Source: Nitrososphaerota archaeon
Lineage (GTDB): Archaea; Thermoproteota; Nitrososphaeria; Nitrososphaerales; Nitrosopumilaceae
Assembly: GCA_028867785.1 (NCBI GenBank)
Contig: JAGWFS010000002.1
Coordinates: forward strand, 1 to 58,835
Reading direction: 5' to 3'
Length of the DNA stretch: 58,835 nucleotides
The position numbers and the translations under genes were made by a program. Positions 40,471 through 49,326 of this stretch are shown in pieces. The notes under the pieces are model-generated. The model was not told the origin of the DNA. It made no database searches and was given only the letters and a program-made list of their open reading frames with translations. The number at the start of each line of letters is the position of its first letter. Position 1 is the first letter of the stretch.

Positions 40471-41460
40471 ATGAACTGTAAGCATAACTATTGGTATTCA
40501 CAAGGTGCTTTTCGTTGTAAGAAATGTGGTCATGTAACCTACAAATCTTATCAAAAGAGAAACAATAAACTGAATGGTGCAATCATAGGGATTGTTTCTT
40601 CAGCTATAGTAATCTTATTTTTTGTTGGTCTGCCTTACATAAATCCAAATATTCAAATTCCAAATCAAAGTGGTCAAATCCAACTTCCAAAATTCTCAGA
40701 ACTACCACAAATCAAATTGCCTGTATCTATTCCAATCTCAGTTACAAATCTTACAACAATCGCTAACAAACCTCAACAGTTACTACAAGAAATCACTAGC
40801 CCACAACAAACGCGCATATCTGATTCTCAGAAGGCAGTAGACTACATTAATCAATTAAGAACTGGCAATGGAGAAAAACCAATAACCTTTGATCAACGAG
40901 TTTTCAATGTAGCACTAGCTAGAGCAAAAGACAATTACGATTACGGATATTTTGACCATACTAATCCAAAAACTGGAACATGTGCTTATACCATAAAATC
41001 TCAATTTGGATTAACAAGTAATGAAGATGTGGCAGAGAATCTCTATATGGAAGGATATGGAAGTACGCCTACACTAACCAATCCACAACTAAATACTGTT
41101 GTTGATTCTTGGATGAGTGATTTTGGTCATAAACATAATATTCTATTTCCTGATCATGTCTCTGGGGCGGTTGCTTGTTATGGAGGTATTTGTGCCTTTG
41201 AAGGATTGAATTATCAAGGATTCGGTCATGGATGTTATACCGCATCTCAAGGTGAAGCACAATATGGGAAATTAGATAATTGTTCGCCAGAACAAGTCAA
41301 CCAATATCTTGCATTAGAACAGAAACTTGATGCTATGAAACCACAATTACAGAATATGCCTAGTGTTGCTACAACTCAGGCACAATACGACTATTACAAT
41401 GGGCTTGTAACCCAATACAATAGTTTAGTGAATCGAATTGGTAATTTCACATGTTCTTGA
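40471..41460 (+). CDS. Membrane-anchored CAP/SCP-domain protein with zinc ribbon
   Basis: The N-terminus has a four-ligand knuckle (NCKHNYWYSQGAFRCKKCGH) followed by a membrane helix (GAIIGIVSSAIVILFFVGLPY) and a Gln/Pro-rich spacer. The C-terminal domain (about 118-240) is a CAP/SCP domain: AVDYINQLRTGNGEKPITFD, GYFDHTNPKTG, DVAENLY and the VDSWM...HNILFPDH region hold the usual His/Glu pocket (His at FDH, Glu at AEN, His at HKH). CAP proteins act outside the cell on lipids or other surfaces. The gene is more AT-rich than its neighbours and follows transposase relics, so transfer is likely. Confidence 0.8.
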   Translation: MNCKHNYWYSQGAFRCKKCGHVTYKSYQKRNNKLNGAIIGIVSSAIVILFFVGLPYINPNIQIPNQSGQIQLPKFSELPQIKLPVSIPISVTNLTTIANKPQQLLQEITSPQQTRISDSQKAVDYINQLRTGNGEKPITFDQRVFNVALARAKDNYDYGYFDHTNPKTGTCAYTIKSQFGLTSNEDVAENLYMEGYGSTPTLTNPQLNTVVDSWMSDFGHKHNILFPDHVSGAVACYGGICAFEGLNYQGFGHGCYTASQGEAQYGKLDNCSPEQVNQYLALEQKLDAMKPQLQNMPSVATTQAQYDYYNGLVTQYNSLVNRIGNFTCS

Positions 41461-41525
41461 TCATGTCCAGACCTTTACAAGGAGAAAAACTGTAGGCATG
41501 TCCCTCATATTATACAGTACCCTGA

Positions 41526-42254
41526 ATGATCATATTTTTCAATGATCGAGTGGTAACAGTGATACAAATGATTGAATCTGTAAAGAAAAACGAATTCCTG
41601 TCCTTTATTGAAAAGGAAGCAAAAATCCATGTTGATAGTTATATTGAAAGTGCAGTTCATCTTGCAGAGGAAGTCCACTCTGGAGTTAAAAGGGAAGATG
41701 GAACATCATCATTTCTTGAGACACACATATTTCCAGTGACGATGAATGTTATACGGCATTACAAGTGGGCAAACAAACCGATGACTACCATTCCGATTGT
41801 GTCAGCAATACTGCATGACGTCATGGAGGATAATGACAGGATCTTGGATCTGCATGCCTCAAAATCTTACGGGTTTGACGCATACTTTAGCCACAAGTTT
41901 GGTGATTATGTATACAAAGTGTCCTCTATTCTGAAAACAAAACCGTTGGAGATTTATTCTGGGTTGACCGACAAAGAACGCGAACTAGAAAGATTTCGAG
42001 AATACTGCAATGTCTTGACAAGATCTGACTATGACACCAAAACAATAAAGCTTGCCGACAGACTCAACAACATGAGGTTCATTTCCAAGATTCCAGGACA
42101 CGAGAAAATAATGCGATATATCCAAGAGGCAGAAGATTTCTACCTTGCGTATACCATCATCGAGCCTAGGATGGATGATTTTTACCTTGAGATAAGGGAG
42201 GCATACGAAGATCTGAAAAAACTCGCAAAGGAAAAAGCAAAGATAACCGCATAA
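41526..42254 (+). CDS. HD-domain protein, RelA/SpoT-hydrolase-like
   Basis: The protein resembles the HD hydrolase half of RelA/SpoT: His67 (LETHIFPVT), the His97-Asp98 pair (AILHDVMED) and a downstream Asp in TIKLADRLNNM. All four metal ligands appear present, so it may hydrolyse a (p)ppGpp-like or other nucleotide. No synthetase, TGS or ACT domain is attached. The ATG at 41526 is used; ATG 41568 (MIESVKKNEF) is equally plausible. Confidence 0.8.
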   Translation: MIIFFNDRVVTVIQMIESVKKNEFLSFIEKEAKIHVDSYIESAVHLAEEVHSGVKREDGTSSFLETHIFPVTMNVIRHYKWANKPMTTIPIVSAILHDVMEDNDRILDLHASKSYGFDAYFSHKFGDYVYKVSSILKTKPLEIYSGLTDKERELERFREYCNVLTRSDYDTKTIKLADRLNNMRFISKIPGHEKIMRYIQEAEDFYLAYTIIEPRMDDFYLEIREAYEDLKKLAKEKAKITA

Positions 42255-42271
42255 ATCTAAAATCGATTCTT

Positions 42272-44140
42272 CTATCCGAACTGATAATTGATTCCCTTTT
42301 CCCCTCTGGGATGGCTCCACTCTGTCTCTTCTGCACACGTGCCACATTCGACACATCCCTCATGCTGTATCATTACGCCGTTTTTTTCCATGAGGTAACA
42401 TCTTGTAGGGCACAAGATTGTCATTTTTTTCATAAACTCGCTGGTAGGCTTGAGAACCCTGATGTGTGGAATACTGTCATCATTGAATTTTAGCTTGGCA
42501 ACTCTTTGTGCAATTGATGGAATGGTGGGAGTGTAGGAAGCGGACACGCTCTTGCCTAGTCTCTCTGCAAGCTCAGTTGGCACCTTGACATAAGTTTCAA
42601 CAGTTTCAATTACTGGCAGTATCTTTTCATATCCTAGAATATTTGCAAACCCAACGGCAAAGCTTCTCAATGTCTTGCTTGACATCATTTTTACGACCAT
42701 GCCGTATTTTGAATTGATAATGTCTTTTGGCACGTCTTTTGCCGCATCAAGAAATATCTTCAGATAGTCTTTGTCTATTGACTTTAGATCATGCGTATAG
42801 GGACTTTCCCCAACTGACTGTGAATAATACTGCCCAAGGTAGCTCTCATCAAAATTGTCCTTATCGAGCGCTCTTGCAACTGCATCTGCCGCTCTTACGG
42901 CGTCGTCAATCCCGACATTGAGGCCTTCTATCCTGGGACCTACAAATATGCCTCGTCCTGCCGCGTCTCCGGAAAACAATATGTTCTTAAAGTACGGCCT
43001 TTCCATCCTGCAACGTTTCCCATCTGGCACTAGCTTTGCACTATATTCTGCCTCGACATAATCAGTCTCAAATTTCATGCCATACTTGGTAGTCATCTGG
43101 TCTCTGATTGATGAGAGCTGCGCCTCCATCTCCTCTGGGGAGGCATACTTTCCTTCTCTGACAAGTCGATCCCTTTCACTTTTGGAGTGATATGCCTCTC
43201 TCATTTCTGTCCAGGTCTTGATCATTTTTGTAACAGCAAAACGAATTCGCATCTGTTCTTCTTTTGCAAGGTTCTTGTCTATCTCTCCCCTGACAGGCAC
43301 CTCGTCTCTGATAAGATCCGATACCATTGGATTTCTCAGTAATGCATTTACAAGCTCGTAAGGCTCTACAGGTGTCTCTAAAAGAGAATCTAGGTGGTAT
43401 ACGGCTCCGACCGACAAAGTATCGCGGTTGGTGTAAAGAAACCCGCCACCTATGTGGTCCAGTGTCACATCTCCTGCAAAAAGATGCGCCGCACCCTCGT
43501 CTTCACCCATGGAAAACCTCTCATTCATTATTCCTTCCGGGAGTTTTACAACAACTTTGACTCCCTGGTAGAGCTGGCTTGGGGAAAACTTTTGTCTTGC
43601 GCCCGTCATGTATGCAATCTCCGAGTTTACTCCGTCTGCTGCAATAATTGCCTTGACTGCAACTTCATCAAGTTCGTTTGTCTGCACTATTGTCTGCCCA
43701 GCCTCCCATCTGATGTCTTTTACATGAACACCTGACACAATGCCACCTCCCTGTTTTTCTGCTGCCTCTTGTGCCTGCTGCAAGAACCACTGGTTAAGCT
43801 TGTTCATGAGTACCGAACAGCCAAAATTTGCCTCATATTCATGCGCAGCTGTCAGGTCAATTGAAAAAACCTTGTCTTTTGATGTTGCGTGCAGGACATA
43901 TTTTGTGATCCTTCTTTCATAGGGTTTGTCAGTCAGAAAGTTTTCATAGATGTCTTCCACATTGTGTGTTTTCCCCTTTTTTGGTTTTTTAGAATAGAGT
44001 ATTCCACCTGAAATGTTTTTAGAGCCAATCTTTTCTCCAGCCTCGAAAAGTACCGCCTGCTTTCCCAAGGTGGAAAGCCGCTTTAGAGCTGCCAGTCCTG
44101 CCGACCCTCCTCCGATGATAGCTACATCATATTTTTCCAA
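42272..44140 (-). CDS. ETF:quinone oxidoreductase, FixC-FixX fusion
   Basis: It passes electrons from the ETF to quinone. The FAD domain begins YDVAIIGGGSAGLAAL, and AGDAAGRGIFVGPRIEGLNVG marks the second FAD contact of the FixC / geranylgeranyl-reductase group. The last 50 residues are a FixX-type ferredoxin domain with CPTRCY and GCVECGTC. FixC and FixX are usually separate; here they are one chain of 622 residues. It starts at TTG 13 bases after etfA and completes an etfB-etfA-fixCX operon. Confidence 0.9.
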   Translation of the reverse strand: MEKYDVAIIGGGSAGLAALKRLSTLGKQAVLFEAGEKIGSKNISGGILYSKKPKKGKTHNVEDIYENFLTDKPYERRITKYVLHATSKDKVFSIDLTAAHEYEANFGCSVLMNKLNQWFLQQAQEAAEKQGGGIVSGVHVKDIRWEAGQTIVQTNELDEVAVKAIIAADGVNSEIAYMTGARQKFSPSQLYQGVKVVVKLPEGIMNERFSMGEDEGAAHLFAGDVTLDHIGGGFLYTNRDTLSVGAVYHLDSLLETPVEPYELVNALLRNPMVSDLIRDEVPVRGEIDKNLAKEEQMRIRFAVTKMIKTWTEMREAYHSKSERDRLVREGKYASPEEMEAQLSSIRDQMTTKYGMKFETDYVEAEYSAKLVPDGKRCRMERPYFKNILFSGDAAGRGIFVGPRIEGLNVGIDDAVRAADAVARALDKDNFDESYLGQYYSQSVGESPYTHDLKSIDKDYLKIFLDAAKDVPKDIINSKYGMVVKMMSSKTLRSFAVGFANILGYEKILPVIETVETYVKVPTELAERLGKSVSASYTPTIPSIAQRVAKLKFNDDSIPHIRVLKPTSEFMKKMTILCPTRCYLMEKNGVMIQHEGCVECGTCAEETEWSHPRGEKGINYQFG

Positions 44141-44153
44141 ATTCTCTCTCTCC

Positions 44154-45338
44154 TCATGCCTGCACTACCTGCTTTTGTTTTCTTATCTCTTCTATCATGA
44201 TGGGGACAACGTCTTCCATTCTGCCTTTTATGAATACATCGCATTCATCCTTAATCGGGGCATTCTCATCTGGATTTATCGCGACGATGAATTCCGAATC
44301 CCTCATGCCAGAAATGTGTTGCATGGCCCCGCTGATTCCAATGGCAATGTACACCTTGGGGCTGACTTTTCTTCCGCTTATGCCTATAACCCTGTCCGGT
44401 ATCAGATAAGACGAGTCTGTTGCCTGACTTACTGAAAATGGTTTTTTTGACAGGGGAAGTGTAATGCCAATCTGGGCATCAAGTTCTGAGGCAAGCTCCT
44501 CTATCATCTTGATGTTCTGTTCTGGCGAATCCTTGATTCCACGCCCAAAACTTACTATTGTCTTGCGACTGTCAAAATCAATCTCACTCTTGATGATCTT
44601 GCGGTCGATGATCCTGACCCTGAGATCCTGTGCATCAAATTTCGGCACGTGTTCTATTATCATGCCCTTTCTGCTAGGGTCAGGCTTGATTATCTCAAAG
44701 ACCCCTGGTATTATGCTGCAGGATTGTGGGTGATAGTCTTTTTGCATTGCAGGATTTTTGTTATCCAGGCAGAGTATTGTGGTCCACAGAAATCCCGAAA
44801 AGTCTGGCCTGTACATTTCAAGTGTTTTCTCATAAGTCATGGGTTTTCCACCTGTCTTGTTCTGGTGAGTAATTTGCAGGTCCCCGACGACAAGCTTGTT
44901 GATGTCTGATGCAAGGCCCGACTCTAGATGGGCCAGAACCGTGGAAGAAAGATGCCTTCCTATGCTGTCTGCTGCGAAAAACATGTATCTGGGCCTTTTG
45001 AACTGGATTGCATATTCGGGCTCTATTTTCGCTGCAATCTCCCTGTCTGTAGCTATCTGAAATATTGTTTTGGTGTAAATTGTATTTCTGACGTACCTCA
45101 ACTCTGGATGGTCAGAACAGATTACCGCGTCTGCTCCATGCTGAATCAAAACTCCAGAAATATCTTTAATGTTATGCCCAAGTAAGACTGCAACTACTTT
45201 TTCTTTTGACGAGTACTTTTTGTTAAAATCATCAAGCATCCTTCTTGCCTCTCCTATCATCTCCAAACTTACTTGGAGTATCTTTCCCTCTTCGTGCTCT
45301 ATTATGATGTACACATGTCTATAGTCCCCCTCAGTCAT
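44154..45338 (-). CDS. etfA: Electron transfer flavoprotein alpha subunit
   Basis: The C-terminal FAD-binding half is clear: VSFGRGIKD, then SVSQATDSSYLIPDRVIGISG, KVSPKVYIAIGISGAMQHIS and AINPDENAPIKDECDVFIKG. The N-terminal half is the adenine-nucleotide alpha-hydrolase-like domain. With EtfB it forms an FAD heterodimer that collects electrons from a dehydrogenase and hands them to FixCX. It overlaps etfB by four bases. At 394 residues it is longer than the usual 310-330 because of an expanded N-terminal half. Confidence 0.9.
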   Translation of the reverse strand: MTEGDYRHVYIIIEHEEGKILQVSLEMIGEARRMLDDFNKKYSSKEKVVAVLLGHNIKDISGVLIQHGADAVICSDHPELRYVRNTIYTKTIFQIATDREIAAKIEPEYAIQFKRPRYMFFAADSIGRHLSSTVLAHLESGLASDINKLVVGDLQITHQNKTGGKPMTYEKTLEMYRPDFSGFLWTTILCLDNKNPAMQKDYHPQSCSIIPGVFEIIKPDPSRKGMIIEHVPKFDAQDLRVRIIDRKIIKSEIDFDSRKTIVSFGRGIKDSPEQNIKMIEELASELDAQIGITLPLSKKPFSVSQATDSSYLIPDRVIGISGRKVSPKVYIAIGISGAMQHISGMRDSEFIVAINPDENAPIKDECDVFIKGRMEDVVPIMIEEIRKQKQVVQA

Positions 45339-46213
45339 TTTATCACCATCGTAGACAGAGACTGTCGCATCTTTGCAACAATTTTGCGAATTTGTTCTTG
45401 ATCCGAACCGTCTATTATTTCCGCCTGCCTTGTGGCTTTGCCTTTTGGTATGCGTTCAACTTTGTAGACTATGGTTGGAGAACCAGAAATGCCAATAAGT
45501 TTTGGGTCTGCTTCTATTTGCGCCGCGTTGAATAGTTTGAAATACTGCTTGAAATCTTGGGCGCGATGTCTTGCTTCCTTTTGGTATTTTTCATAAGCCA
45601 ATCTTTGCGATACTGTGTTAAACTTGGGCTTGTATGAGGGGTCTATTGCAATAAATACTGGAAGAGGGGCTTCCACCTCTTCCACCACATCATAAATTCC
45701 CTGCAACCTGACCAGTCTTTTGGCTCTGATTGTTCTGCTCTCAGGATCTATTTCATAATCAATCACGTTTCCAAGAAATGTCATGCCAAGTTTCCATGCT
45801 GTCTGGGGGCCTGTCTGCCCAGTTTCTCCATCGGACGCTCTGTGTCCTGAAAACACAATATCCATCTTTCCTTGCATCTTGAGTATGCCTGACTTGAGTA
45901 CCTCGGCCGTTGCTAGGGTGTCTGCGCCTGCAAAAATCCTGTCGCTATAAAGATACAGTTCGTCTGCATCTGATATTAACTGGGAATACTGTAACATGGA
46001 TTCTGCTACGGGCGGACCCATTGTACCAATCGAGATCCTTGCACCGTGCTTTACTTTTGCATAAAATGCGGCATTAACAGCTATGGCACTATGTGGACCG
46101 AGTATGTTTTTTGTTTCTGCCCTATTCAGGGTACCGTCAGGGTTGTAGCTGACGTTTCCCTCTGAAAAGTCAGGTTCCAGCTTGACAATTACCGCTACGT
46201 TGATGGCGTCCAT
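45335..46213 (-). CDS. etfB: Electron transfer flavoprotein beta subunit
   Basis: EtfB hallmarks are present: VAVIVKLEPDFSEG at the start, NAAFYAKVKHGARISIGTMG, and GHRASDGETGQTGPQTAWKLG, the loop that binds AMP or, in bifurcating ETFs, a second FAD. Which cofactor binds cannot be read with certainty. The C-terminus wraps EtfA. It is the first gene of etfB-etfA-fixCX, and a 140-base gap upstream should carry the promoter. The full set suggests FixABCX-type, possibly bifurcating, electron flow. Confidence 0.9.
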   Translation of the reverse strand: MDAINVAVIVKLEPDFSEGNVSYNPDGTLNRAETKNILGPHSAIAVNAAFYAKVKHGARISIGTMGPPVAESMLQYSQLISDADELYLYSDRIFAGADTLATAEVLKSGILKMQGKMDIVFSGHRASDGETGQTGPQTAWKLGMTFLGNVIDYEIDPESRTIRAKRLVRLQGIYDVVEEVEAPLPVFIAIDPSYKPKFNTVSQRLAYEKYQKEARHRAQDFKQYFKLFNAAQIEADPKLIGISGSPTIVYKVERIPKGKATRQAEIIDGSDQEQIRKIVAKMRQSLSTMVIK

Positions 46214-46356
46214 TCTTTCTAGATATCTCGCTTTGATTTTATCTATTGTGGTTATTACCGAGCAGCTTTTCGGCGTAACCCTGGTTTTCTAATTCATGCA
46301 TGTGGTTTTGGCTGTAATATGATCTACGAGCGTTTCAACTGTGTTTGTTGTGTGAC

Positions 46357-47631
46357 TCAGGTGGGTTTTGCGGCCCGGCAATTTGAGCAGCGGTCATTAC
46401 TGTTCAATGTGTAGTAGCCACACTTGAAGCATAACCAGTCGGGCTGTTCTTGTGTGGTGGTAATGACTGGTGGTGACGACGTACTCTCAAAATGATCCGC
46501 CCAGTGCTGTCTTGTCTCATATTGGAGAGGCCCCGTGTTAATTTCATGAATCACTGCTTTCGTCTTTTTGTTGCTCCAGATGAATACCAACACCGCGATT
46601 CCACCTGCGCCGCCTGCCATGCCGTACATGATCATACCTGACATGCCTCCAGCAGTCGTGTTTGATACACCGGCCGCTGCAGTAACAGTGGTGGTAAATG
46701 CAGGTGCACCCTTTACATTGTATGCCTGTGCATGGCCCTCTACACTGAAGGTTCCTGATGCAGCTTGGTCAATCGTACGTATGTGATAGGGAGCATCAAC
46801 AGTAAAGTCGACATCTTGCTGGTTGTTTGACATGCTGCCTGATTGCAAGTCGCTTACTCCTGTAGAGAAGGTGGTGACTGCAACCTTTGTACCCTGGTAA
46901 TGTAGAACGTTTGAGTCGCTTACGACATATGAGGGATCAAACAAGTGGTCCCACTTGTCGAGTGGCTGCTGAGTATATAGAGTGGAAGGATTGATCAGGT
47001 TTTGTTGTAGCAACTTTTCGGCCTGTGTGCCTTTTATGACTTCATATGCTGCTGGTAGTTCCTTTTGAATCAGGTTTATTGGATGGTTGATCTCCAAATC
47101 TCCGTACTGCTGCGTCGATATCTTCACATCTTGATCTAGGTTAAAGCCTACCCATGCGGCATCCATGATGTATGGGGTGCCTCCGCCTCCAATAGCTCCC
47201 ACCACATTGTTTGTGCCCTGGTAAAGGACATAGCTTCCTATTGTAGGAACCAGGTTGATCAGATATGTGATGGACGCCTGTGTGGGACCTCCGTTAATCT
47301 GTGCTTCGTAGTTGAGTTTCAAATCTGTCACTTTTGCCGAACTTCCCGTTGCAGTCATGGCCATGCTTAACTCATTCATAAGGTTCTTGACACTTGTATT
47401 GCTGGCAGAATCAACATTGAAGGAAACTGTCATGTTCTTACCATCAAGGGCGTCTTTCAGTTTTCCTCCTTGCGGATAATCTAGATATACTATGTGGGAA
47501 AATTTAAAATTAGGAGTTATCGGCGCGCCGTTGATTGGAATATATGCATTGAGATCTGTTGTGGCCAGAACGGGTGACATGGCTCCAAATAGCATAACTC
47601 CCACCAGTAATAGAGCAAAAAAAATCCTCAT
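46357..47631 (-). CDS. Surface protein with cytoplasmic zinc-ribbon tail
   Basis: After a signal peptide (MRIFFALLLVGVMLFGAMSP) come about 300 extracellular residues of mixed alpha/beta with no recognised domain. A Gly/Met-rich membrane helix follows (MIMYGMAGGAGGIAVLVFIW). The cytoplasmic tail ends in a zinc ribbon (WLCFKCGYYTLNSNDRCSNC). A membrane protein with an outer sensor-like domain and an inner zinc ribbon could transmit a signal or recruit a partner. A TATA-like ggatataatact lies about 40 bases upstream on the minus strand. Confidence 0.75.
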   Translation of the reverse strand: MRIFFALLLVGVMLFGAMSPVLATTDLNAYIPINGAPITPNFKFSHIVYLDYPQGGKLKDALDGKNMTVSFNVDSASNTSVKNLMNELSMAMTATGSSAKVTDLKLNYEAQINGGPTQASITYLINLVPTIGSYVLYQGTNNVVGAIGGGGTPYIMDAAWVGFNLDQDVKISTQQYGDLEINHPINLIQKELPAAYEVIKGTQAEKLLQQNLINPSTLYTQQPLDKWDHLFDPSYVVSDSNVLHYQGTKVAVTTFSTGVSDLQSGSMSNNQQDVDFTVDAPYHIRTIDQAASGTFSVEGHAQAYNVKGAPAFTTTVTAAAGVSNTTAGGMSGMIMYGMAGGAGGIAVLVFIWSNKKTKAVIHEINTGPLQYETRQHWADHFESTSSPPVITTTQEQPDWLCFKCGYYTLNSNDRCSNCRAAKPT

Positions 47632-47952
47632 TTACATTCTACAGGTATACATGTGTTAAGGTTAGTATTATATCCAATACAATTTCTCAGGTCTTGTCTT
47701 TTCCAGAAATTCTTTTTATTCTATGATGTCGCATACAATCTTGTTCCAACACTGACTGCACACGCAAGTTGGACATATCCTAGTCAATCGTGTGCAGATA
47801 TACATTTTGTGTCTTCACTGGCGTGGTTGTATCTTGAATTGGAAAGACTTGAGCGTCTTGTCTTGTTTTTTGGGCTGATTGGAATGGTAAGAAACTAACT
47901 CTCAAGAGAATCAAGATGGGATTTTTATAATTTCTTGACACTTGGTTTTCTA
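47632..47952. other. Divergent promoter region
   Basis: No protein-coding frame is convincing; the frame across 47653-47898 on the plus strand has odd composition. The left side carries the TATA-like element of the gene at 46357, and the right side should carry that of the cupredoxin at 47953 (tttttataatttc near 47920-47932). Confidence 0.5.
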
Positions 47953-48447
47953 ATGGATCACACGCCGGCGTTGGTATTTGTAGCATTTGTGATAGTGTTT
48001 GGTTTGCTGCATGCCTCTGTGCTGGCACAGCAGGTCTCGGATGTAACTATCACAAAGGGTGCAGGTAGTTCGGGTCAAGTGTGCGTTTCAGCAAAGAACT
48101 GTTTTGACCCAGATGTCATAAGCATAGCTCTTGGAACCGCCGTGACTTGGAAAAACACGGATCAAGTGAGCCATACGGTAACTAGCGGAGATATCTCAGA
48201 CAACCAGATAGGAACAGTATTTGATAGTGGTCTTATTGCACCGGGAAAAGAGTTTACCTTTGCATTCAAGAATGCTGGCACATATCATTACTTTTGTACT
48301 CTTCACCCGTGGATGACTGGCGAGGTCGTGGTAGGTACATCTAGTGCATCATCTCCAGAGTTTGGGCAAGTGGCACCCATGATACTTGTTATTGCAATCA
48401 TGTCAACCATGGTAATTTCTGCCAGGTGCAGAGTTTTAAAATTGTAA
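47953..48447 (+). CDS. Cupredoxin with PEFG tail, copy 2
   Basis: ATG 47953 gives MDHTPALVFVAFVIVFGLLH as signal peptide; a TTG 18 bases upstream is less likely. The domain carries the same loop (CVSAKNCFDPD) as the 37362 copy and ligands His74 (SHTVTSG), Cys115 (YFCTLHPWM), His118 and Met121. It ends SSPEFG (PEFG 135-138), a membrane helix and a basic tail. A TATA-like element lies about 22-30 bases before the start. It is an anchored type 1 copper protein; redox partner unknown. Confidence 0.9.
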   Translation: MDHTPALVFVAFVIVFGLLHASVLAQQVSDVTITKGAGSSGQVCVSAKNCFDPDVISIALGTAVTWKNTDQVSHTVTSGDISDNQIGTVFDSGLIAPGKEFTFAFKNAGTYHYFCTLHPWMTGEVVVGTSSASSPEFGQVAPMILVIAIMSTMVISARCRVLKL

Positions 48448-48931
48448 AAATAATTCTGATACCATTCATAGATTCGTCTCATTAAAGATTTTTGCCTGTT
48501 TTACTTTTGTTATTTCCGATAATTGTTTTGTCTCTTTCATGTTCCATCTTTCACCTGAGTTTTGCATCACCTTTTTACTGGCATGACGTTTTTCTACTCT
48601 TGGCAATGGTAGAAGGTAAATAGATCCGCACTGCTTTCCAAACGTCAGGACTCTTATGTTCCGCAATACTGGTTGTGCAATTCTAAAAGATATTTAGGAT
48701 TTGAGAATACGAAATGGCAGATGGGTCAAACTCTACCCTAGATGTCTTCTGCTTTTGTAGCAGAACATGCTACTGTTGTAGTATTTCTGTTGGGAAGAGC
48801 ACGTGAATTCTTAGTTCAAGTTAAATAGAAGAAATTAGGATTGTGACTGATACCATGACGTATGTTGATTCTTTGGTATGTGAAAAAACATGCCTTGTAG
48901 TAGAATTTTGTACATTCTAGTTGGCGAAAAT
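48448..48931. other. 484-base gap without a secure gene
   Basis: Several tiny frames lie here, for example a 30-codon Cys-rich one at 48714-48806 (CFC...CYCC) and a 28-codon one overlapping it, but none has a promoter or domain pattern. A T-rich stretch after 48450 may help end the cupredoxin transcript. Nothing else stands out. Confidence 0.4.
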
Positions 48932-49228
48932 ATGATAAGGCAGAACAAAAATCCCGTCAAAATAAAAATGCTCATTTTTATTGCAATATATGCGTCTCTT
49001 GCCATGTTTTCTCTTGCGTGGTATCACGTGCTGACAAGTATCAATTGTGATCTGACAAAACCTTTGTCATCTGATAAAATTAGAACGGATTCCTCTGCAA
49101 GTTCAACTCAGAATTGTAGTGAGCAACTGCATTTCCACTGGATAAAGTTCTACGGTATTAACGGTATGATCTATGGATCTTCGATACTTGTTTTAGTCGT
49201 AAACGTGAGAAAGAATGACAAAAATTGA
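48932..49228 (+). CDS. Small two-helix membrane protein
   Basis: I chose ATG 48932 (MIRQNKNPVKIKMLIFIAIY); the frame opens earlier at 48890. Two membrane helices (MLIFIAIYASLAMFSLAW and GINGMIYGSSILVLVVNV) flank an outer loop with two Cys (INCDLTK, TQNCSEQ) that may form a disulfide. Function unknown. Confidence 0.55.
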   Translation: MIRQNKNPVKIKMLIFIAIYASLAMFSLAWYHVLTSINCDLTKPLSSDKIRTDSSASSTQNCSEQLHFHWIKFYGINGMIYGSSILVLVVNVRKNDKN

Positions 49229-49326
49229 TTGAAGAACATATGACACTTTTCATCTTGTTTGATTTGAGAATCTGAACAAAACTTATAATCGAGAAAGCAC
49301 TGATTTTCCTCAATCGCGACCTATTT

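Noticed and set aside
47653-47898. 81-codon plus-strand frame in the divergent gap
   Set aside because: Unusual composition and it overlaps the promoters of both flanking genes.
48714-48806. 30-codon Cys-rich frame
   Set aside because: Too short and without promoter or conserved spacing to support coding.
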